A DNA stretch of 64,000 nt from Oceanitalea stevensii (GTDB taxonomy: Bacteria; Actinomycetota; Actinomycetes; Actinomycetales; Actinomycetaceae): the NCBI RefSeq assembly GCF_014837105.1, contig NZ_JACSPO010000004.1, positions 78,124 to 142,123 on the forward strand, given 5' to 3'. Positions 52,901 to 59,983 of the stretch are shown piece after piece (the first letter of the stretch is position 1; every line of letters begins with the position of its first letter). The notes beneath the pieces are model-generated. The model did no database searches. It saw only the letters and a list, made by a program, of their open reading frames with translations, and was not told the origin of the DNA. The translations under genes were made by a program, and so were the position numbers.

Positions 52901-53070
52901 GGCGAGGCGCCCGGGTAGGTCGTGACCGCGCCGACGACCGGCAGGTCCAGGGGCGGGATGAGCTCCTGCTTGAGCGTCGTCGTCGCCCACAGCCCGCCGA
53001 GGACGGCGAGCACCGTGGCGAGGGCGACGAGGGCGCGGTTGGCAAGGCTGAACCGGGCGAGTGACGACAC
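49981..53070 (-). CDS. RND-superfamily efflux transporter (HAE1/AcrB-SwrC type)
   Basis: A 1029-residue proton-driven exporter. It opens SLANRALVALATVLAVLGGLW and IPPLDLPVVGAVTTYPGASPE / VVEQQV, the ACR_tran start. Two large periplasm-side domains alternate with two six-span bundles. The first bundle has VGRVVDDSIVVIENI with the proton-relay Asp pair; the second has LMLVGVVVTNAIVLIDLINQYRKQGMP. In a single-membrane actinobacterium this is the SwrC/YerP class rather than mycobacterial MmpL. No membrane-fusion protein or outer-membrane factor gene is beside it. GTG start at 53070 follows GGAGA. It is divergent from a MarR gene across an AT-rich region full of inverted repeats, so it is very likely repressed by that MarR and induced by its ligand. 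Confidence 0.94.
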   Translation of the reverse strand: MSSLARFSLANRALVALATVLAVLGGLWATTTLKQELIPPLDLPVVGAVTTYPGASPEVVEQQVSDVVEQAAGVVAGLEGTTSTSSAGSSVVLLELAYGTDVTNAQQEFQAAITRLEPVLPESADTQVISGGIDDLPVIQLAAATSGDQEQAAEVLRTVVVPELERLEGVRDVQLSGVQDRFVRIDVDLAALAEAGVDPTAIADALRANGAVVPGGTITEDDRTLSVETGARLTSAEDVAALPVPTEAGPVLVGDVAEVSAERAEATSFNRTDGDPSFGLAVTKTPDGNTVDVSQEVQDLLPEFEAALGEGTEITVVFDQAPFIQDSIKDLATEGLLGLVFAVVVILLFLRKWRPTGVTALSIPLSLIVALIGLRTVGYTLNLFTLAALTVSVGRVVDDSIVVIENINRHLSYGKPRREAILDAVREVAGAITSATIATAAVFVPIGLVGGMVGELFRPFAFTAALALLASLFVALTIVPVLAYWFVRGPRPGEDHDAVRAAAEEKERSGALQRTYVGTLRAALARPWVAVLVAVAVLGGTVGLATQLETEFIGDTGQNTLTVTQALPAGTSLEAADAAAQEVEEVVAGLDTVDTYQVTGGSGDSAMAFFGAGGETTFSITLDLEADAVAAEDELRSRLEELDTAGELTVATGMAGFSGSLEVVVSGADGEDVESAAADVLEAVEGIEGTTDVASNLAAELPTLLVEVDREAAAALGLSEAQIGQTVSTALQGTTVASINTEYGRNDVVMDVGETPSTREELAALPLATPLGPVPLSEVAEVREVEQPVSITRADGLRSATISATSTASDLGSVTSELQAAVDSLELPDGVAAEVAGVSAEQEEAFANLGLALALSIAIVYLVMVATFNSLVQPLILLVSVPFAATGAVGMLVVTGSPLDVPGLIGALMLVGVVVTNAIVLIDLINQYRKQGMPLEQGIVEGGRHRLAPILMTAAATIAALTPMAIGVTGGSAFISQPLALVVIGGLITSTLLTLLLVPVLYLLVERRLEKQRAKRAEKQPDLVEAATG

Positions 53071-53096
53071 GAGGTCTCCGTCTGACGGCGTGGAGT

Positions 53097-53140
53097 AAAG
53101 TAGTGGGCAAGCCTAATTGTTAGGTAAACCCTAAGTAAGG
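53097..53140. promoter_or_regulatory. Divergent RND/marR promoter with overlapping inverted repeats
   Basis: Minus-strand TACTTT (53097-53102) is a -10 candidate for the pump. CCTAATTGTTAGG (53112-53124), TTAGGTAAACCCTAA (53120-53134) and CCTAAGTAAGG (53130-53140) are overlapping inverted repeats sharing the half-site CCTAA. This AT-rich stretch stands out in the GC-rich window and is the natural MarR operator. Confidence 0.7.
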
Positions 53141-53147
53141 TAACACG

Positions 53148-53660
53148 GTGGACGAGCAACGCCCGAGTGAGCATCATCGCCTCATCGACGAGGTGCGGGC
53201 GACCGGTGAGATGGTCGCCAAGTTCTTCGTCCACGAGCAGCTGGGCCCGATCGTGGGCTCGACGCTCACCATGCAGCAGCTCAGGCTCGTCGCCCTCCTC
53301 GCGAGCCACGGGTCGCTGGGCGGACACGAGCTCGCCCGGCACCTCGACGTCTCGATGCCCACGGTCTCCGGCATCGTCGACCGGCTCGTCGAGCGGGGCA
53401 TGGTCGAGCGCCGCGAGGACCCCACCGACCGGCGCGTGCGGCTCACGGCGCTGAGCCCCGCGGGGCAGGCCTTCGTCGCCGAGCACGACGCCGCCGGGTG
53501 GCGGGTGGGCATGGAGATCCTCGAGACCCTCGACCCGGAGGACCTGCGGGCACTCGCGCGCGGCCTGGGGGCCATGTGGGCGGCCGTCGAGGCCAAGGTG
53601 GCCCGCGAGGGCGGCTGCCTGCCGGACGACTGCGCGGGCGGGCCGCGGCTCGCCCCGTAG
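53148..53660 (+). CDS. MarR-family regulator of the divergent RND pump
   Basis: A 170-residue winged-helix protein. HTH: LTMQQLRLVALLASHGSLGG / HELARHLDVSMPTVSGIVDRL; wing: VERREDPTDRRVRLTALSPAG. The C-terminal helix carries two cysteines (GGCLPDDCAGG) that might act as a redox or metal switch, unusual for this position. GTG at 53148 follows AAGGT. Its stop codon TAG is the first half of the TAGGCT -10 of the FKBP gene. Control of the adjacent pump and autoregulation are inferred from the shared operator region. Confidence 0.9.
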   Translation: MDEQRPSEHHRLIDEVRATGEMVAKFFVHEQLGPIVGSTLTMQQLRLVALLASHGSLGGHELARHLDVSMPTVSGIVDRLVERGMVERREDPTDRRVRLTALSPAGQAFVAEHDAAGWRVGMEILETLDPEDLRALARGLGAMWAAVEAKVAREGGCLPDDCAGGPRLAP

Positions 53661-53663
53661 GCT
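53658..53663 (+). promoter_or_regulatory. Leaderless -10 element for the FKBP gene, overlapping the marR stop
   Basis: TAGGCT spans the marR stop codon (53658-53660); a 6-nt spacer leads to ATG at 53670. Confidence 0.5.
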
Positions 53664-53669
53664 GGTGGG

Positions 53670-54074
53670 ATGAGCGCAAACCTTCCCATCGCGTCCGGAT
53701 CCTTCGGCGACGAGCCGACCCTCACCTTCCCGGGCACCCCGGCGCCCGACGGCCTGCAGGTGGCCGTCCTCGAGGCCGGCGACGGCGCGGCCGTCGAGCC
53801 GGGCGACACCATCGTCGTCAACTACCACGGTCAGGTCTGGGACGGCGGCGTCTTCGACAGCTCCTACACCCGGGGCTCGACCATCTCCTTCCCCATCGGG
53901 ATGGGCATGGTCATCGGCGGCTGGGACGACGGCCTCGTCGGCAAGGCGATCGGCTCGCGCGTCCTGCTGTCCATCCCGCCGGAGCACGGCTACGGCTCGC
54001 GCGGCGTCCCGCAGGCGGGCATCGGGGGCGAGGACACCCTCGTGTTCGTCGTCGACATCGTCGGCGTCGAGTAA
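53670..54074 (+). CDS. FKBP-type peptidyl-prolyl cis-trans isomerase
   Basis: A 134-residue cytoplasmic prolyl isomerase. The FKBP core is complete: VEPGDTIVVNYHGQVWDGGVFDSSY (about 42-66), PIGMGMVIGGWDDGLVGKAIGSRV and IPPEHGYGSRG, ending DTLVFVVDIVGVE. FK506-contact residues (Tyr, Phe-Asp, Val-Ile, Trp) are in place. There is no signal peptide. Monocistronic; ends at a 77-nt palindrome. Confidence 0.96.
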   Translation: MSANLPIASGSFGDEPTLTFPGTPAPDGLQVAVLEAGDGAAVEPGDTIVVNYHGQVWDGGVFDSSYTRGSTISFPIGMGMVIGGWDDGLVGKAIGSRVLLSIPPEHGYGSRGVPQAGIGGEDTLVFVVDIVGVE

Positions 54075-54091
54075 GCCGCACCCCACCCCTT

Positions 54092-54168
54092 CACGACTGT
54101 GCGCCCGCCGGGTGCACCATGCGCCCCGTCGACCGGGAGCATGGTGGCCCGACGGGCGCACAGTCGTG
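54092..54168. terminator. 77-nt near-perfect palindrome between FKBP and msrA
   Basis: CACGACTGTGCGCCCGCCGG (from 54092) pairs with the reverse arm ending 54168 over 21 bp with one mismatch; the interior continues with CACCATGC / GCATGGTG and CCCG / CGGG pairings. It lies between convergent genes and can fold on either strand, so it is probably bidirectional. Confidence 0.7.
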
Positions 54169-54200
54169 TGTGGGTGTGGTGTGGCGGCCGGGGGACCGGC

Positions 54201-54890
54201 TCAGGCCGGGGGCAGGACATCCTGCTGGGAGGGGACCTGGTCCTGGCGCAGCAGGCCCACGGGGCAGCTGAAGCCGTTGGGGCCGTGGTTGCAGTACCCG
54301 CCCGGGTTCTTGTGCAGGTACTGCTGGTGGTAGTCCTCGGCGTAGTAGAAGGTGCCCGCGGGCGCGAGCTCGGTGGCGACCGGGCCGTGGCCGGCGTCGG
54401 CCAGCACGCGCCCGAAGGCCTTGGCGGTCAGCTCGGCAGCCCGCTGCTGCTCCGGCGTCGTCCAGTAGATCGCCGAGCGGTACTGCGTGCCGACGTCGTT
54501 GCCCTGACGGTTCGGCGTCGTCGGGTCGTGGTTCTCCCAGAAGGTCTTGAGCAGGCGCTCGGGGTCGGTGCGTGCCGGGTCGTAGGCGACGAGCACGCCC
54601 TCGGTGTGCCCGGTGCGGCCCGTGCACACCTCCTCGTAGGTCGGGTTGGGCGTGAAGCCGCCCAGGTACCCGGCCGCCGTCGTCACGACGCCGTCGAGCT
54701 TCCAGAAGATCCGCTCGGCGCCCCAGAAACAGCCCATCGCGACGTAGAGCACCTCGGTGCCCTCGGGCCAGGGGCCGCGCAGCGGCGTGCCGAGGACCTC
54801 GTGACGCTCGGGCACGGTGAAGCCCGGGACCTGGCGCCCGGGGAGCGCCTCCTCGGCGGTGACCATGCGGGGCTCGGGACGGAAGAACAT
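54201..54890 (-). CDS. msrA: Peptide-methionine (S)-S-oxide reductase
   Basis: A 229-residue repair enzyme for oxidised methionine. The catalytic motif is [12 protein letters not shown] with C54; [20 protein letters not shown] / [38 protein letters not shown] and [19 protein letters not shown] complete the family. A C-terminal Cys-rich tail ([16 protein letters not shown]) supplies resolving cysteines. The N-terminal 40 residues match the long form found in actinobacteria. ATG at 54890 has GGAGGT upstream. Divergent from the AI-2E transporter. Confidence 0.97.
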   Translation of the reverse strand: MFFRPEPRMVTAEEALPGRQVPGFTVPERHEVLGTPLRGPWPEGTEVLYVAMGCFWGAERIFWKLDGVVTTAAGYLGGFTPNPTYEEVCTGRTGHTEGVLVAYDPARTDPERLLKTFWENHDPTTPNRQGNDVGTQYRSAIYWTTPEQQRAAELTAKAFGRVLADAGHGPVATELAPAGTFYYAEDYHQQYLHKNPGGYCNHGPNGFSCPVGLLRQDQVPSQQDVLPPA

Positions 54891-54999
54891 GTGACCTCCA
54901 GCAGTAGAGACGCCGACTGCCGCGGGGGGACGGCAGCCGGCGCCTAATGAGAACACCACGGCGACCTGGGTATTCCCTGGGAGGCCGAACCCCGTCCTC

Positions 55000-55005
55000 T
55001 AGGCT
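55000..55005 (+). promoter_or_regulatory. -10 candidate for the AI-2E transporter gene
   Basis: TAGGCT directly abuts a GTG at 55006, too close for that codon to be in the transcript; the true start is ATG at 55042. Confidence 0.5.
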
Positions 55006-55041
55006 GTGCTCGGTTCGTCCACCACGTCGATTGCGGGGTCC

Positions 55042-56400
55042 ATGTCCGAGAACGCGCCGCCCGGGTGGCTCTCCCGGCTGATCCCCGCCCGCCGCAGCGA
55101 CTCCCTCGAGGAGCCGCCGGTGGTCGCGCGCGTGGTCCACGAGTCACGCCTCGGTGAGGACGACTCCGCCGAGCTCGCCGTCCCGCTCCCGGTCCGCGCG
55201 GCAGCCGCCTGGTCCTGGCGGGTGCTCGCCATCGCCGCGGCGGCGGCCCTGGTCGGCTACCTCGTCATCGTGTTCAAGACGGTCGTCGTGGCCTTTGTCG
55301 TCGCGATCCTCCTCGCCGTGCTCCTCGACCCGGTCTCGGCGTGGCTGCGCAAGCGGCTACGGCTCCCGCGCACGCTCGCGGCGACGGTCACGCTGCTCGG
55401 CACCCTCGCCATCGTCGTCGGCCTGCTGACGATGGCCGGCCGCTCGGTGGTCGCCGGCTTCACCGACCTCGCCGACCAGGCCTCCCAGGGCTTCAGCGAG
55501 CTGGTCACCTGGCTCTCCGACGGCCCGCTGGGCATCGGCGAGGCCCAGGTGCAGGCGTGGCTGGACGAGGCCTTCGGGCAGCTGGAGGCCAACTCCGGCG
55601 TCCTCGTGTCCGGGGCGCTCGCGGCGACGACCTCGGCGACGCAGATCGTCACCGGCGGCGTCATCTCGCTCTTCTGCCTCTTCTTCTTCCTGCGGGAGGG
55701 GCGGCGCATCTGGCAGTGGTTCGTGCGGCTCGCGCCCGCGCGCTCCCGCAGCCGGATCAACGAGGCCGGCATCCGGGGCTGGATCACCCTCGGTGGCTAC
55801 GCCCGCACGCAGATCCTCGTCGCCCTCGCCGACTCCATCGGCATCGGCCTCGGCGCCGCGATCCTCGGTCTGCCCCTCGTCCTGCCGCTGACGATCCTCG
55901 TCTTCCTCGGCTCGTTCATCCCGATCGTCGGTGCCCTCGTCACCGGCTCCGTCGCGGTGCTCGTCGCGCTCGTCGACCAGGACGTCCAGACCGCGGTCAT
56001 CATGCTCGTCATCGTCCTGCTCGTGCAGCAGATCGAGGGCAACGTCCTGCAGCCCTGGCTCATGGGCAACGCCGTCTCGCTCCACCCGGTGGCCGTGCTG
56101 CTCGCCGTCACCGCCGGCACGAGCGTGGCCGGCATCCTCGGCGCGCTGCTCGCCGTGCCGATCGCCGCCGTCGTCAACACCGTGGTCCTCTACCTCCACG
56201 GCCACGACAAGCATCCGCGAGCCGCCACGGACTGGCACCGTCCGGGCGGGCCACCGGGCACGCTCTTCCGCTCGATCGCCGACTCCTACGCTGCGACCGA
56301 GGGCGACGAGGACGACGACGACGCCGCCGCCACCGCCTCCGTCACCGTCGGGGAGCCGGAGGACGACGACGAGCGCGCGGGAGGGTCGCCGTCGACGTGA
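55042..56400 (+). CDS. AI-2E family transporter (putative permease)
   Basis: A 452-residue membrane protein with seven to eight spans in the PerM/TqsA pattern: VLAIAAAAALVGYLVIVF, VVVAFVVAILLAVLLDPV, TLLGTLAIVVGLLTMAG, an amphipathic external part (about 135-195), then IVTGGVISLFCLFFFLREG, LALADSIGIGLGAAILGLPL and FLGSFIPIVGALVTGSVAVL. QQIEGNVLQPWLMGNAVSLHP is the signature. The cytoplasmic tail (about 400-452) is acidic. Family members export AI-2 or act as Na+(Li+)/H+ antiporters; the name does not prove a signalling role. The GTG of ilvA lies in the stop (GTGA). ATG at 55042 is used because the TAGGCT promoter excludes 55006. Confidence 0.9.
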   Translation: MSENAPPGWLSRLIPARRSDSLEEPPVVARVVHESRLGEDDSAELAVPLPVRAAAAWSWRVLAIAAAAALVGYLVIVFKTVVVAFVVAILLAVLLDPVSAWLRKRLRLPRTLAATVTLLGTLAIVVGLLTMAGRSVVAGFTDLADQASQGFSELVTWLSDGPLGIGEAQVQAWLDEAFGQLEANSGVLVSGALAATTSATQIVTGGVISLFCLFFFLREGRRIWQWFVRLAPARSRSRINEAGIRGWITLGGYARTQILVALADSIGIGLGAAILGLPLVLPLTILVFLGSFIPIVGALVTGSVAVLVALVDQDVQTAVIMLVIVLLVQQIEGNVLQPWLMGNAVSLHPVAVLLAVTAGTSVAGILGALLAVPIAAVVNTVVLYLHGHDKHPRAATDWHRPGGPPGTLFRSIADSYAATEGDEDDDDAAATASVTVGEPEDDDERAGGSPST

Positions 56401-57614
56401 GCGAGATCAGCCTCGCCGACGTCGAGGAGGCCGCCGCGCTGCTCAGCGGCGTCACCAGCCGCACCCCGGTGGAGAGGAGCGGGGCGCTCAGCGGTGTCGC
56501 CGGCACGCCGGTGCTCCTCAAGTGCGAGAACCTCCAGCGCACCGGGTCCTTCAAGCTGCGCGGCGCCTACCTGCGCCTGTCCCGGCTCAGCGCCGAGGAG
56601 CGGGCGCGCGGCGTCGTCGCCGCCAGCGCCGGGAACCACGCGCAGGGCGTCGCCCTCGCCGCGCGGGAGCTCGGGATCTCGGCCGTCGTCTACATGCCCG
56701 TCGGCGCCGCCCTGCCCAAGCTCGCGGCCACCCGCGGCTACGGCGCCGAGGTGCGCCAGGAGGGCGCGGACATCACCGGTGCGCTGGTGGCCGCGCAACG
56801 GGAGGCGGCGGCGAGCGGACGGGTCTTCATCCCGCCCTTCGACCACCGCGACGTCGTCGTGGGCCAGGCGACGATCGGCCTGGAGATCCTCGACCAGGTG
56901 CCGGACGTCCGCACGATCCTCGTGCCCACCGGCGGAGGGGGACTCCTCGCCGGGATCGCCGCGGCCGTCCACGCGCGCGGCGCGGACGTGAGGGTCGTGG
57001 GCGTCCAGGCGGCCGGGGCGGCGGCCTTCCCGGCCTCGCTCGCCGCCGGGCGACCGGTGCCCCTCGAGCGGATGAGCACGATCGCCGACGGCATCGCCGT
57101 CCCGCTCCCCAGCGAGCTGACGCTCGGGATCGTGCGCCGCCACGTCGCGGAGGTCCGCACGGTGAGCGAGGAGGCGATCTCGCGGGCGCTGCTCGTCCTC
57201 AGCGAGCGGGCCAAGCTCGTCGTCGAGCCGTCCGGCGCGGTGGGGGCGGCCGCACTCCTCGACGGGGCCGCGGGCCTCGAGGGGCCCGTCGTCGTCGTCC
57301 TGTCCGGGGGCAACGTCGACACCCTCGTGCTCCACCGCATCCTGCGGCACGGCCTCGTCGCCGCGGGCCGCTACCTCCAGATGGAGGTCCGCGTCCCCGA
57401 CCAGCCGGGGTCCCTCGCGGGGCTGCTCGGTGTCCTCGCCGCCACGGGCAGCAACGTCGTGAGCATCCGGCACGACCGCACGGCCGCCGACCTCGGCGTG
57501 GCCGAGGTGCGGATCGGCGTCGAGGTGGAGACGAAGGGCACCGAACACTGCCACGAGGTCGTCACGGCCCTGCGCGACGCCGGCTACGGCGTCCGCTTCC
57601 AGTCCGTCGAGTAG
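56397..57614 (+). CDS. ilvA: Threonine ammonia-lyase (threonine dehydratase)
   Basis: A 405-residue PLP enzyme converting threonine to 2-oxobutanoate and ammonia. PLP Lys K53 lies in LQRTGSFKLRGAYLRL; SAGNHAQGVALAA is the substrate loop; PTGGGGLLAG binds the PLP phosphate. The C-terminal ACT domain (MEVRVPDQPGSLAGLLGVLA / VEVETKGTEHCHEVVTALRDAGY) is a single, short regulatory domain as in the TdcB/IlvA1 class, not the two domains of E. coli IlvA. The role may be isoleucine synthesis or threonine catabolism. Start overlaps the AI-2E transporter stop. It ends beside a G/C homopolymer tract. Confidence 0.93.
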   Translation: MSEISLADVEEAAALLSGVTSRTPVERSGALSGVAGTPVLLKCENLQRTGSFKLRGAYLRLSRLSAEERARGVVAASAGNHAQGVALAARELGISAVVYMPVGAALPKLAATRGYGAEVRQEGADITGALVAAQREAAASGRVFIPPFDHRDVVVGQATIGLEILDQVPDVRTILVPTGGGGLLAGIAAAVHARGADVRVVGVQAAGAAAFPASLAAGRPVPLERMSTIADGIAVPLPSELTLGIVRRHVAEVRTVSEEAISRALLVLSERAKLVVEPSGAVGAAALLDGAAGLEGPVVVVLSGGNVDTLVLHRILRHGLVAAGRYLQMEVRVPDQPGSLAGLLGVLAATGSNVVSIRHDRTAADLGVAEVRIGVEVETKGTEHCHEVVTALRDAGYGVRFQSVE

Positions 57615-57625
57615 AGCGCAGGAGC

Positions 57626-57670
57626 GGGGGGGGGGGGGGGGGGGGGCCCCCCCCCCCCCCCCCCCCCCCC
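57626..57670. repeat. G21-C24 homopolymer palindrome
   Basis: Twenty-one consecutive G (57626-57646) are followed at once by 24 consecutive C (57647-57670). The two runs are fully self-complementary. The tract lies between convergent ilvA and greA, where a terminator is expected. It is either an extreme natural hairpin or an artefact of assembly, error-prone base calling or gap closure. Confidence 0.9.
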
Positions 57671-57687
57671 TCCCGGGTGTCGCTCGG

Positions 57688-58173
57688 TCAGCCCGTGAAG
57701 GGCTTGACCTTGACGATCTCGACGGCGATCTCCTTGCCGTTCGGCGCCGTGTACGTCACCGAGTCGCCGGCCTTCTTGCCGACGATCGCGGCGCCGAGCG
57801 GCGACCGCTCGGAGAGCACCTCGACGTCGACGTCCTGGGCGGCCTCACGGGAGCCGAGGAGGAAGACCTCCTGCTCACCGGCGACCTTGGCCGTGACGAC
57901 CATGCCGGACTCGACGACGCCGTCGTCGGCCGGGGCCTCCCCGACCTGCGCGTTGCGCAGCAGCTCGGTGAGCTGGACGATCCGGCCCTCCATCTTGCCC
58001 TGCTCCTCGCGGGCGGCGTGGTACCCGCCGTTCTCCTTGAGGTCACCCTCGGCGCGAGCCGCCTCGATACGCTCGGTGATCTCGGCGCGGCCGGGCCCCG
58101 TCAGGTGCTCGAGCTCTGCCTTGAGGCGGTTGTACGCCTCGGCGGTCAGCCAGGTGGTCGCTGTCTCGGCCAC
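57688..58173 (-). CDS. greA: Transcription elongation factor GreA
   Basis: A 161-residue factor that rescues backtracked RNA polymerase by stimulating transcript cleavage. The N-terminal coiled coil (WLTAEAYNRLKAELEHLTGPG / RAEITERIEAARAEGDLKENG) ends in the catalytic tip Asp-Leu-x-Glu (GDLKENGGYHAAREEQ). The C-terminal FKBP-like domain follows (PLGAAIVGKKAGDSVTYTAP). GTG at 58173 follows GGAGGAGGA by a few bases. The leader of about 120 nt carries a hairpin followed by a T-run (see 58195-58233). Gene order greA, DUF4307, mca matches M. tuberculosis Rv1080c-Rv1082. Confidence 0.97.
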   Translation of the reverse strand: MAETATTWLTAEAYNRLKAELEHLTGPGRAEITERIEAARAEGDLKENGGYHAAREEQGKMEGRIVQLTELLRNAQVGEAPADDGVVESGMVVTAKVAGEQEVFLLGSREAAQDVDVEVLSERSPLGAAIVGKKAGDSVTYTAPNGKEIAVEIVKVKPFTG

Positions 58174-58194
58174 GTCTCCTCCTCCATCCAACAC

Positions 58195-58233
58195 AAAAAA
58201 TCAGGAGCCCCGGCCACTGGTCGGGCCGAGGCT
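58195..58233 (-). promoter_or_regulatory. Attenuator-like hairpin and T-run in the greA leader
   Basis: In the greA direction, a 10-bp stem (AGCCTCGGCC with GGCCGGGGCT, one wobble; 58206-58215 with 58224-58233) and an 8-nt loop are followed after 5 nt by six Ts (58200-58195), then the SD. This resembles an intrinsic terminator placed inside the leader. TATCCT further upstream (about 58297-58302, minus strand) is the likely -10. Confidence 0.5.
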
Positions 58234-58347
58234 TTGGGTGCACACGCTCGCCGCGACGGGCGACGCAGCGCTGCTCACCGCGCGGGGCGATGGCGCCAGG
58301 ATAGCAAATCCCGTCAGGCGGACACCGGACGCGCCGGTTCTCGCGCC

Positions 58348-58764
58348 TCAGGAGCCCGTCTCGCGGCACCCGGACACCCGGGCGCCCGTCGCCGGCTCGG
58401 TCGTGGCGACGCGCGCGGTGACGAGGGTGGTCCGCTCCTGCGCCGGGCCCACCGGCACGCGGGCCACCCCCACCTGCGCGAAGGACCCGTTGAGCGCCAG
58501 CACCGTGCACTCCGCCGTCGTGCCGGGATCCATGTGGGCCACGAAGGTGACCTCGACGGCGGAGTCGTCGACGACGGTGAAGGCGGCGTCCTCGGTGCGC
58601 ACCGCCTCGTCGGTCGAGACGACGGCGAGGACGACGAACGCCACGACGGCGAGGACGGCGAGGACGGCCAGGACGAGACGACGACGGCGCCGGGTCGCGG
58701 CGTCGGGCGCTGCTCCGTAACGCTCCTCGAGGGCGGCGCGCTGCTCGTCGTCAGGGGTGCTCAC
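58348..58764 (-). CDS. DUF4307 family membrane protein
   Basis: A 138-residue protein: a charged N-terminal tail ([18 protein letters not shown]), one membrane span ([20 protein letters not shown], about 33-52) and an external beta-rich domain ([20 protein letters not shown], with Cys in [10 protein letters not shown] and VSGCRETGS that could form a disulphide). It corresponds in position and type to M. tuberculosis Rv1081c. Function unknown. GTG at 58764 is 6 nt after minus-strand GACAAT, suggesting leaderless initiation. Divergent from mca. Confidence 0.88.
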   Translation of the reverse strand: MSTPDDEQRAALEERYGAAPDAATRRRRRLVLAVLAVLAVVAFVVLAVVSTDEAVRTEDAAFTVVDDSAVEVTFVAHMDPGTTAECTVLALNGSFAQVGVARVPVGPAQERTTLVTARVATTEPATGARVSGCRETGS

Positions 58765-58858
58765 GCGCCCATTGTCGTCCATGGCGCACGTCACGTGCGT
58801 TGCCCCCAGGTGCCGCGACGGGCGAGAATCGGTGCCGGTCCAGATCAGGAGGAACACA

Positions 58859-59731
58859 GTGAGCGAGCAGTTGCGCCTCATGGCGGTGCACGCACACCCC
58901 GACGACGAGTCGAGCAAGGGTGCCGCAACGATGGCGCGGTACGTGGCCGAGGGCCACCGCGTCCGGGTGGTGACGTGCACCGGCGGCGAGCGGGGCGACA
59001 TCCTCAACCCCAAGCTGGCCCACGACGAGTCGATCCTCGCCGACATGCCGGCCTACCGCCGTCGGGAGATGGCGGCGGCAGCCGAGGCGCTGGGGATCGA
59101 GCACACGTGGCTCGGCTTCGTCGACTCCGGGCTGCCCGAGGGCGACCCGCTCCCGCCGCTGCCCGAGGGCTGCTTCGCCGTGGAGCCGCTCGAGGTGCCG
59201 GTCGAGGCGCTCGTGCGGGAGATCCGCACCTTCCGCCCGCACGTGATGACGACGTACAACGAGGAGGGGGGCTACCCCCACCCCGACCACATCCGCACCC
59301 ACGAGATCTCCGTGGCGGCCTTCCACGCGGCCGCAGACCCGGAGCAGTTCCCCGACGCGGGACCGGCGTGGGAGGTGTCCAAGCTCTACTACGACGTCGG
59401 CTTCTCCCTCGACCGGATCCAGGCGATCTCCGAGGCCATGCACGCGCGCGGGCTCGTCTCGCCCTTCGAGGACTGGCTCGAGCGGGCGGCGACCCGCCCC
59501 CAGCGCACCGTCACCACGCGCGTGCGCTGCGAGGACTACTTCGACCGCCGCGACGAGGCGCTGCGGGCCCACGCCACGCAGATCGACCCCGACGGATTCT
59601 TCTTCGAGGTGCCCCGGGACGTCGAGCGGGAGGTGTGGCCGGTGGAGCAGTTCGAGCTCGCCGAGTCCCGCGTGCCGGTGGAGATCCCCGAGGACGACCT
59701 CTTCGCGGGGCTGCGTAGGCTGAGCGCGTGA
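58859..59731 (+). CDS. mca: Mycothiol S-conjugate amidase
   Basis: A 290-residue zinc amidase that cleaves mycothiol S-conjugates so that toxins leave as mercapturates. [20 protein letters not shown] supplies H13, D15 and D16; [21 protein letters not shown] gives the third ligand and the catalytic region. [20 protein letters not shown] and the [24 protein letters not shown] segment mark Mca rather than MshB. GTG at 58859 has AGGAGG at ideal spacing. Its presence shows a mycothiol-using actinobacterium. The next small gene overlaps the stop. Confidence 0.97.
   Translation: MSEQLRLMAVHAHPDDESSKGAATMARYVAEGHRVRVVTCTGGERGDILNPKLAHDESILADMPAYRRREMAAAAEALGIEHTWLGFVDSGLPEGDPLPPLPEGCFAVEPLEVPVEALVREIRTFRPHVMTTYNEEGGYPHPDHIRTHEISVAAFHAAADPEQFPDAGPAWEVSKLYYDVGFSLDRIQAISEAMHARGLVSPFEDWLERAATRPQRTVTTRVRCEDYFDRRDEALRAHATQIDPDGFFFEVPRDVEREVWPVEQFELAESRVPVEIPEDDLFAGLRRLSA
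59716..59721 (+). promoter_or_regulatory. Leaderless -10 element inside the end of mca
   Basis: TAGGCT, 6-nt spacer, GTG at 59728. It would give the small downstream gene a private transcript in addition to read-through from mca. Confidence 0.5.
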
Positions 59732-59982
59732 CCCCCACCCTCCTCGCGCCGGTCCTCCTCGTGCTGAGCGCGCAGACCCCGACGCCGCCCGCGCCGGACC
59801 CGGACATGACGATCTACACCGTGACGCCCGGCATCGCCGGCTTCATCGCCTTCTTCGTGCTCGCCTTCGTCGGGTGGCTGCTCTTCCGTTCGCTCACCAA
59901 GCACGTGCGCAAGGTCGAGCACGAGGGGCGCCGCCGGACGGAGAGCGAGACCGAGGAGCCGGAGGCCGGCCCCGGCCGCTGA
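59728..59982 (+). CDS. Small membrane protein downstream of mca
   Basis: An 84-residue protein: a hydrophobic, signal-like start ([19 protein letters not shown]), one clear membrane span ([19 protein letters not shown], about 36-54) and a basic then acidic cytoplasmic tail ([20 protein letters not shown]). It matches the position and shape of M. tuberculosis Rv1083. Function unknown. GTG start overlaps the mca stop (GTGA). The thioredoxin-like gene that follows in mycobacteria (Rv1084) is absent. Confidence 0.85.
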   Translation: MTPTLLAPVLLVLSAQTPTPPAPDPDMTIYTVTPGIAGFIAFFVLAFVGWLLFRSLTKHVRKVEHEGRRRTESETEEPEAGPGR

Positions 59983-59983
59983 G

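Noticed and set aside
55006..55041. GTG at 55006 as the start of the AI-2E transporter
   Set aside because: It directly abuts the TAGGCT -10, so transcription should start downstream of it; ATG at 55042 is used instead.
55042..56400. Quorum-sensing role for the AI-2E family transporter
   Set aside because: No luxS or AI-2 uptake genes are nearby, and many family members are cation antiporters; the family name alone is not evidence.
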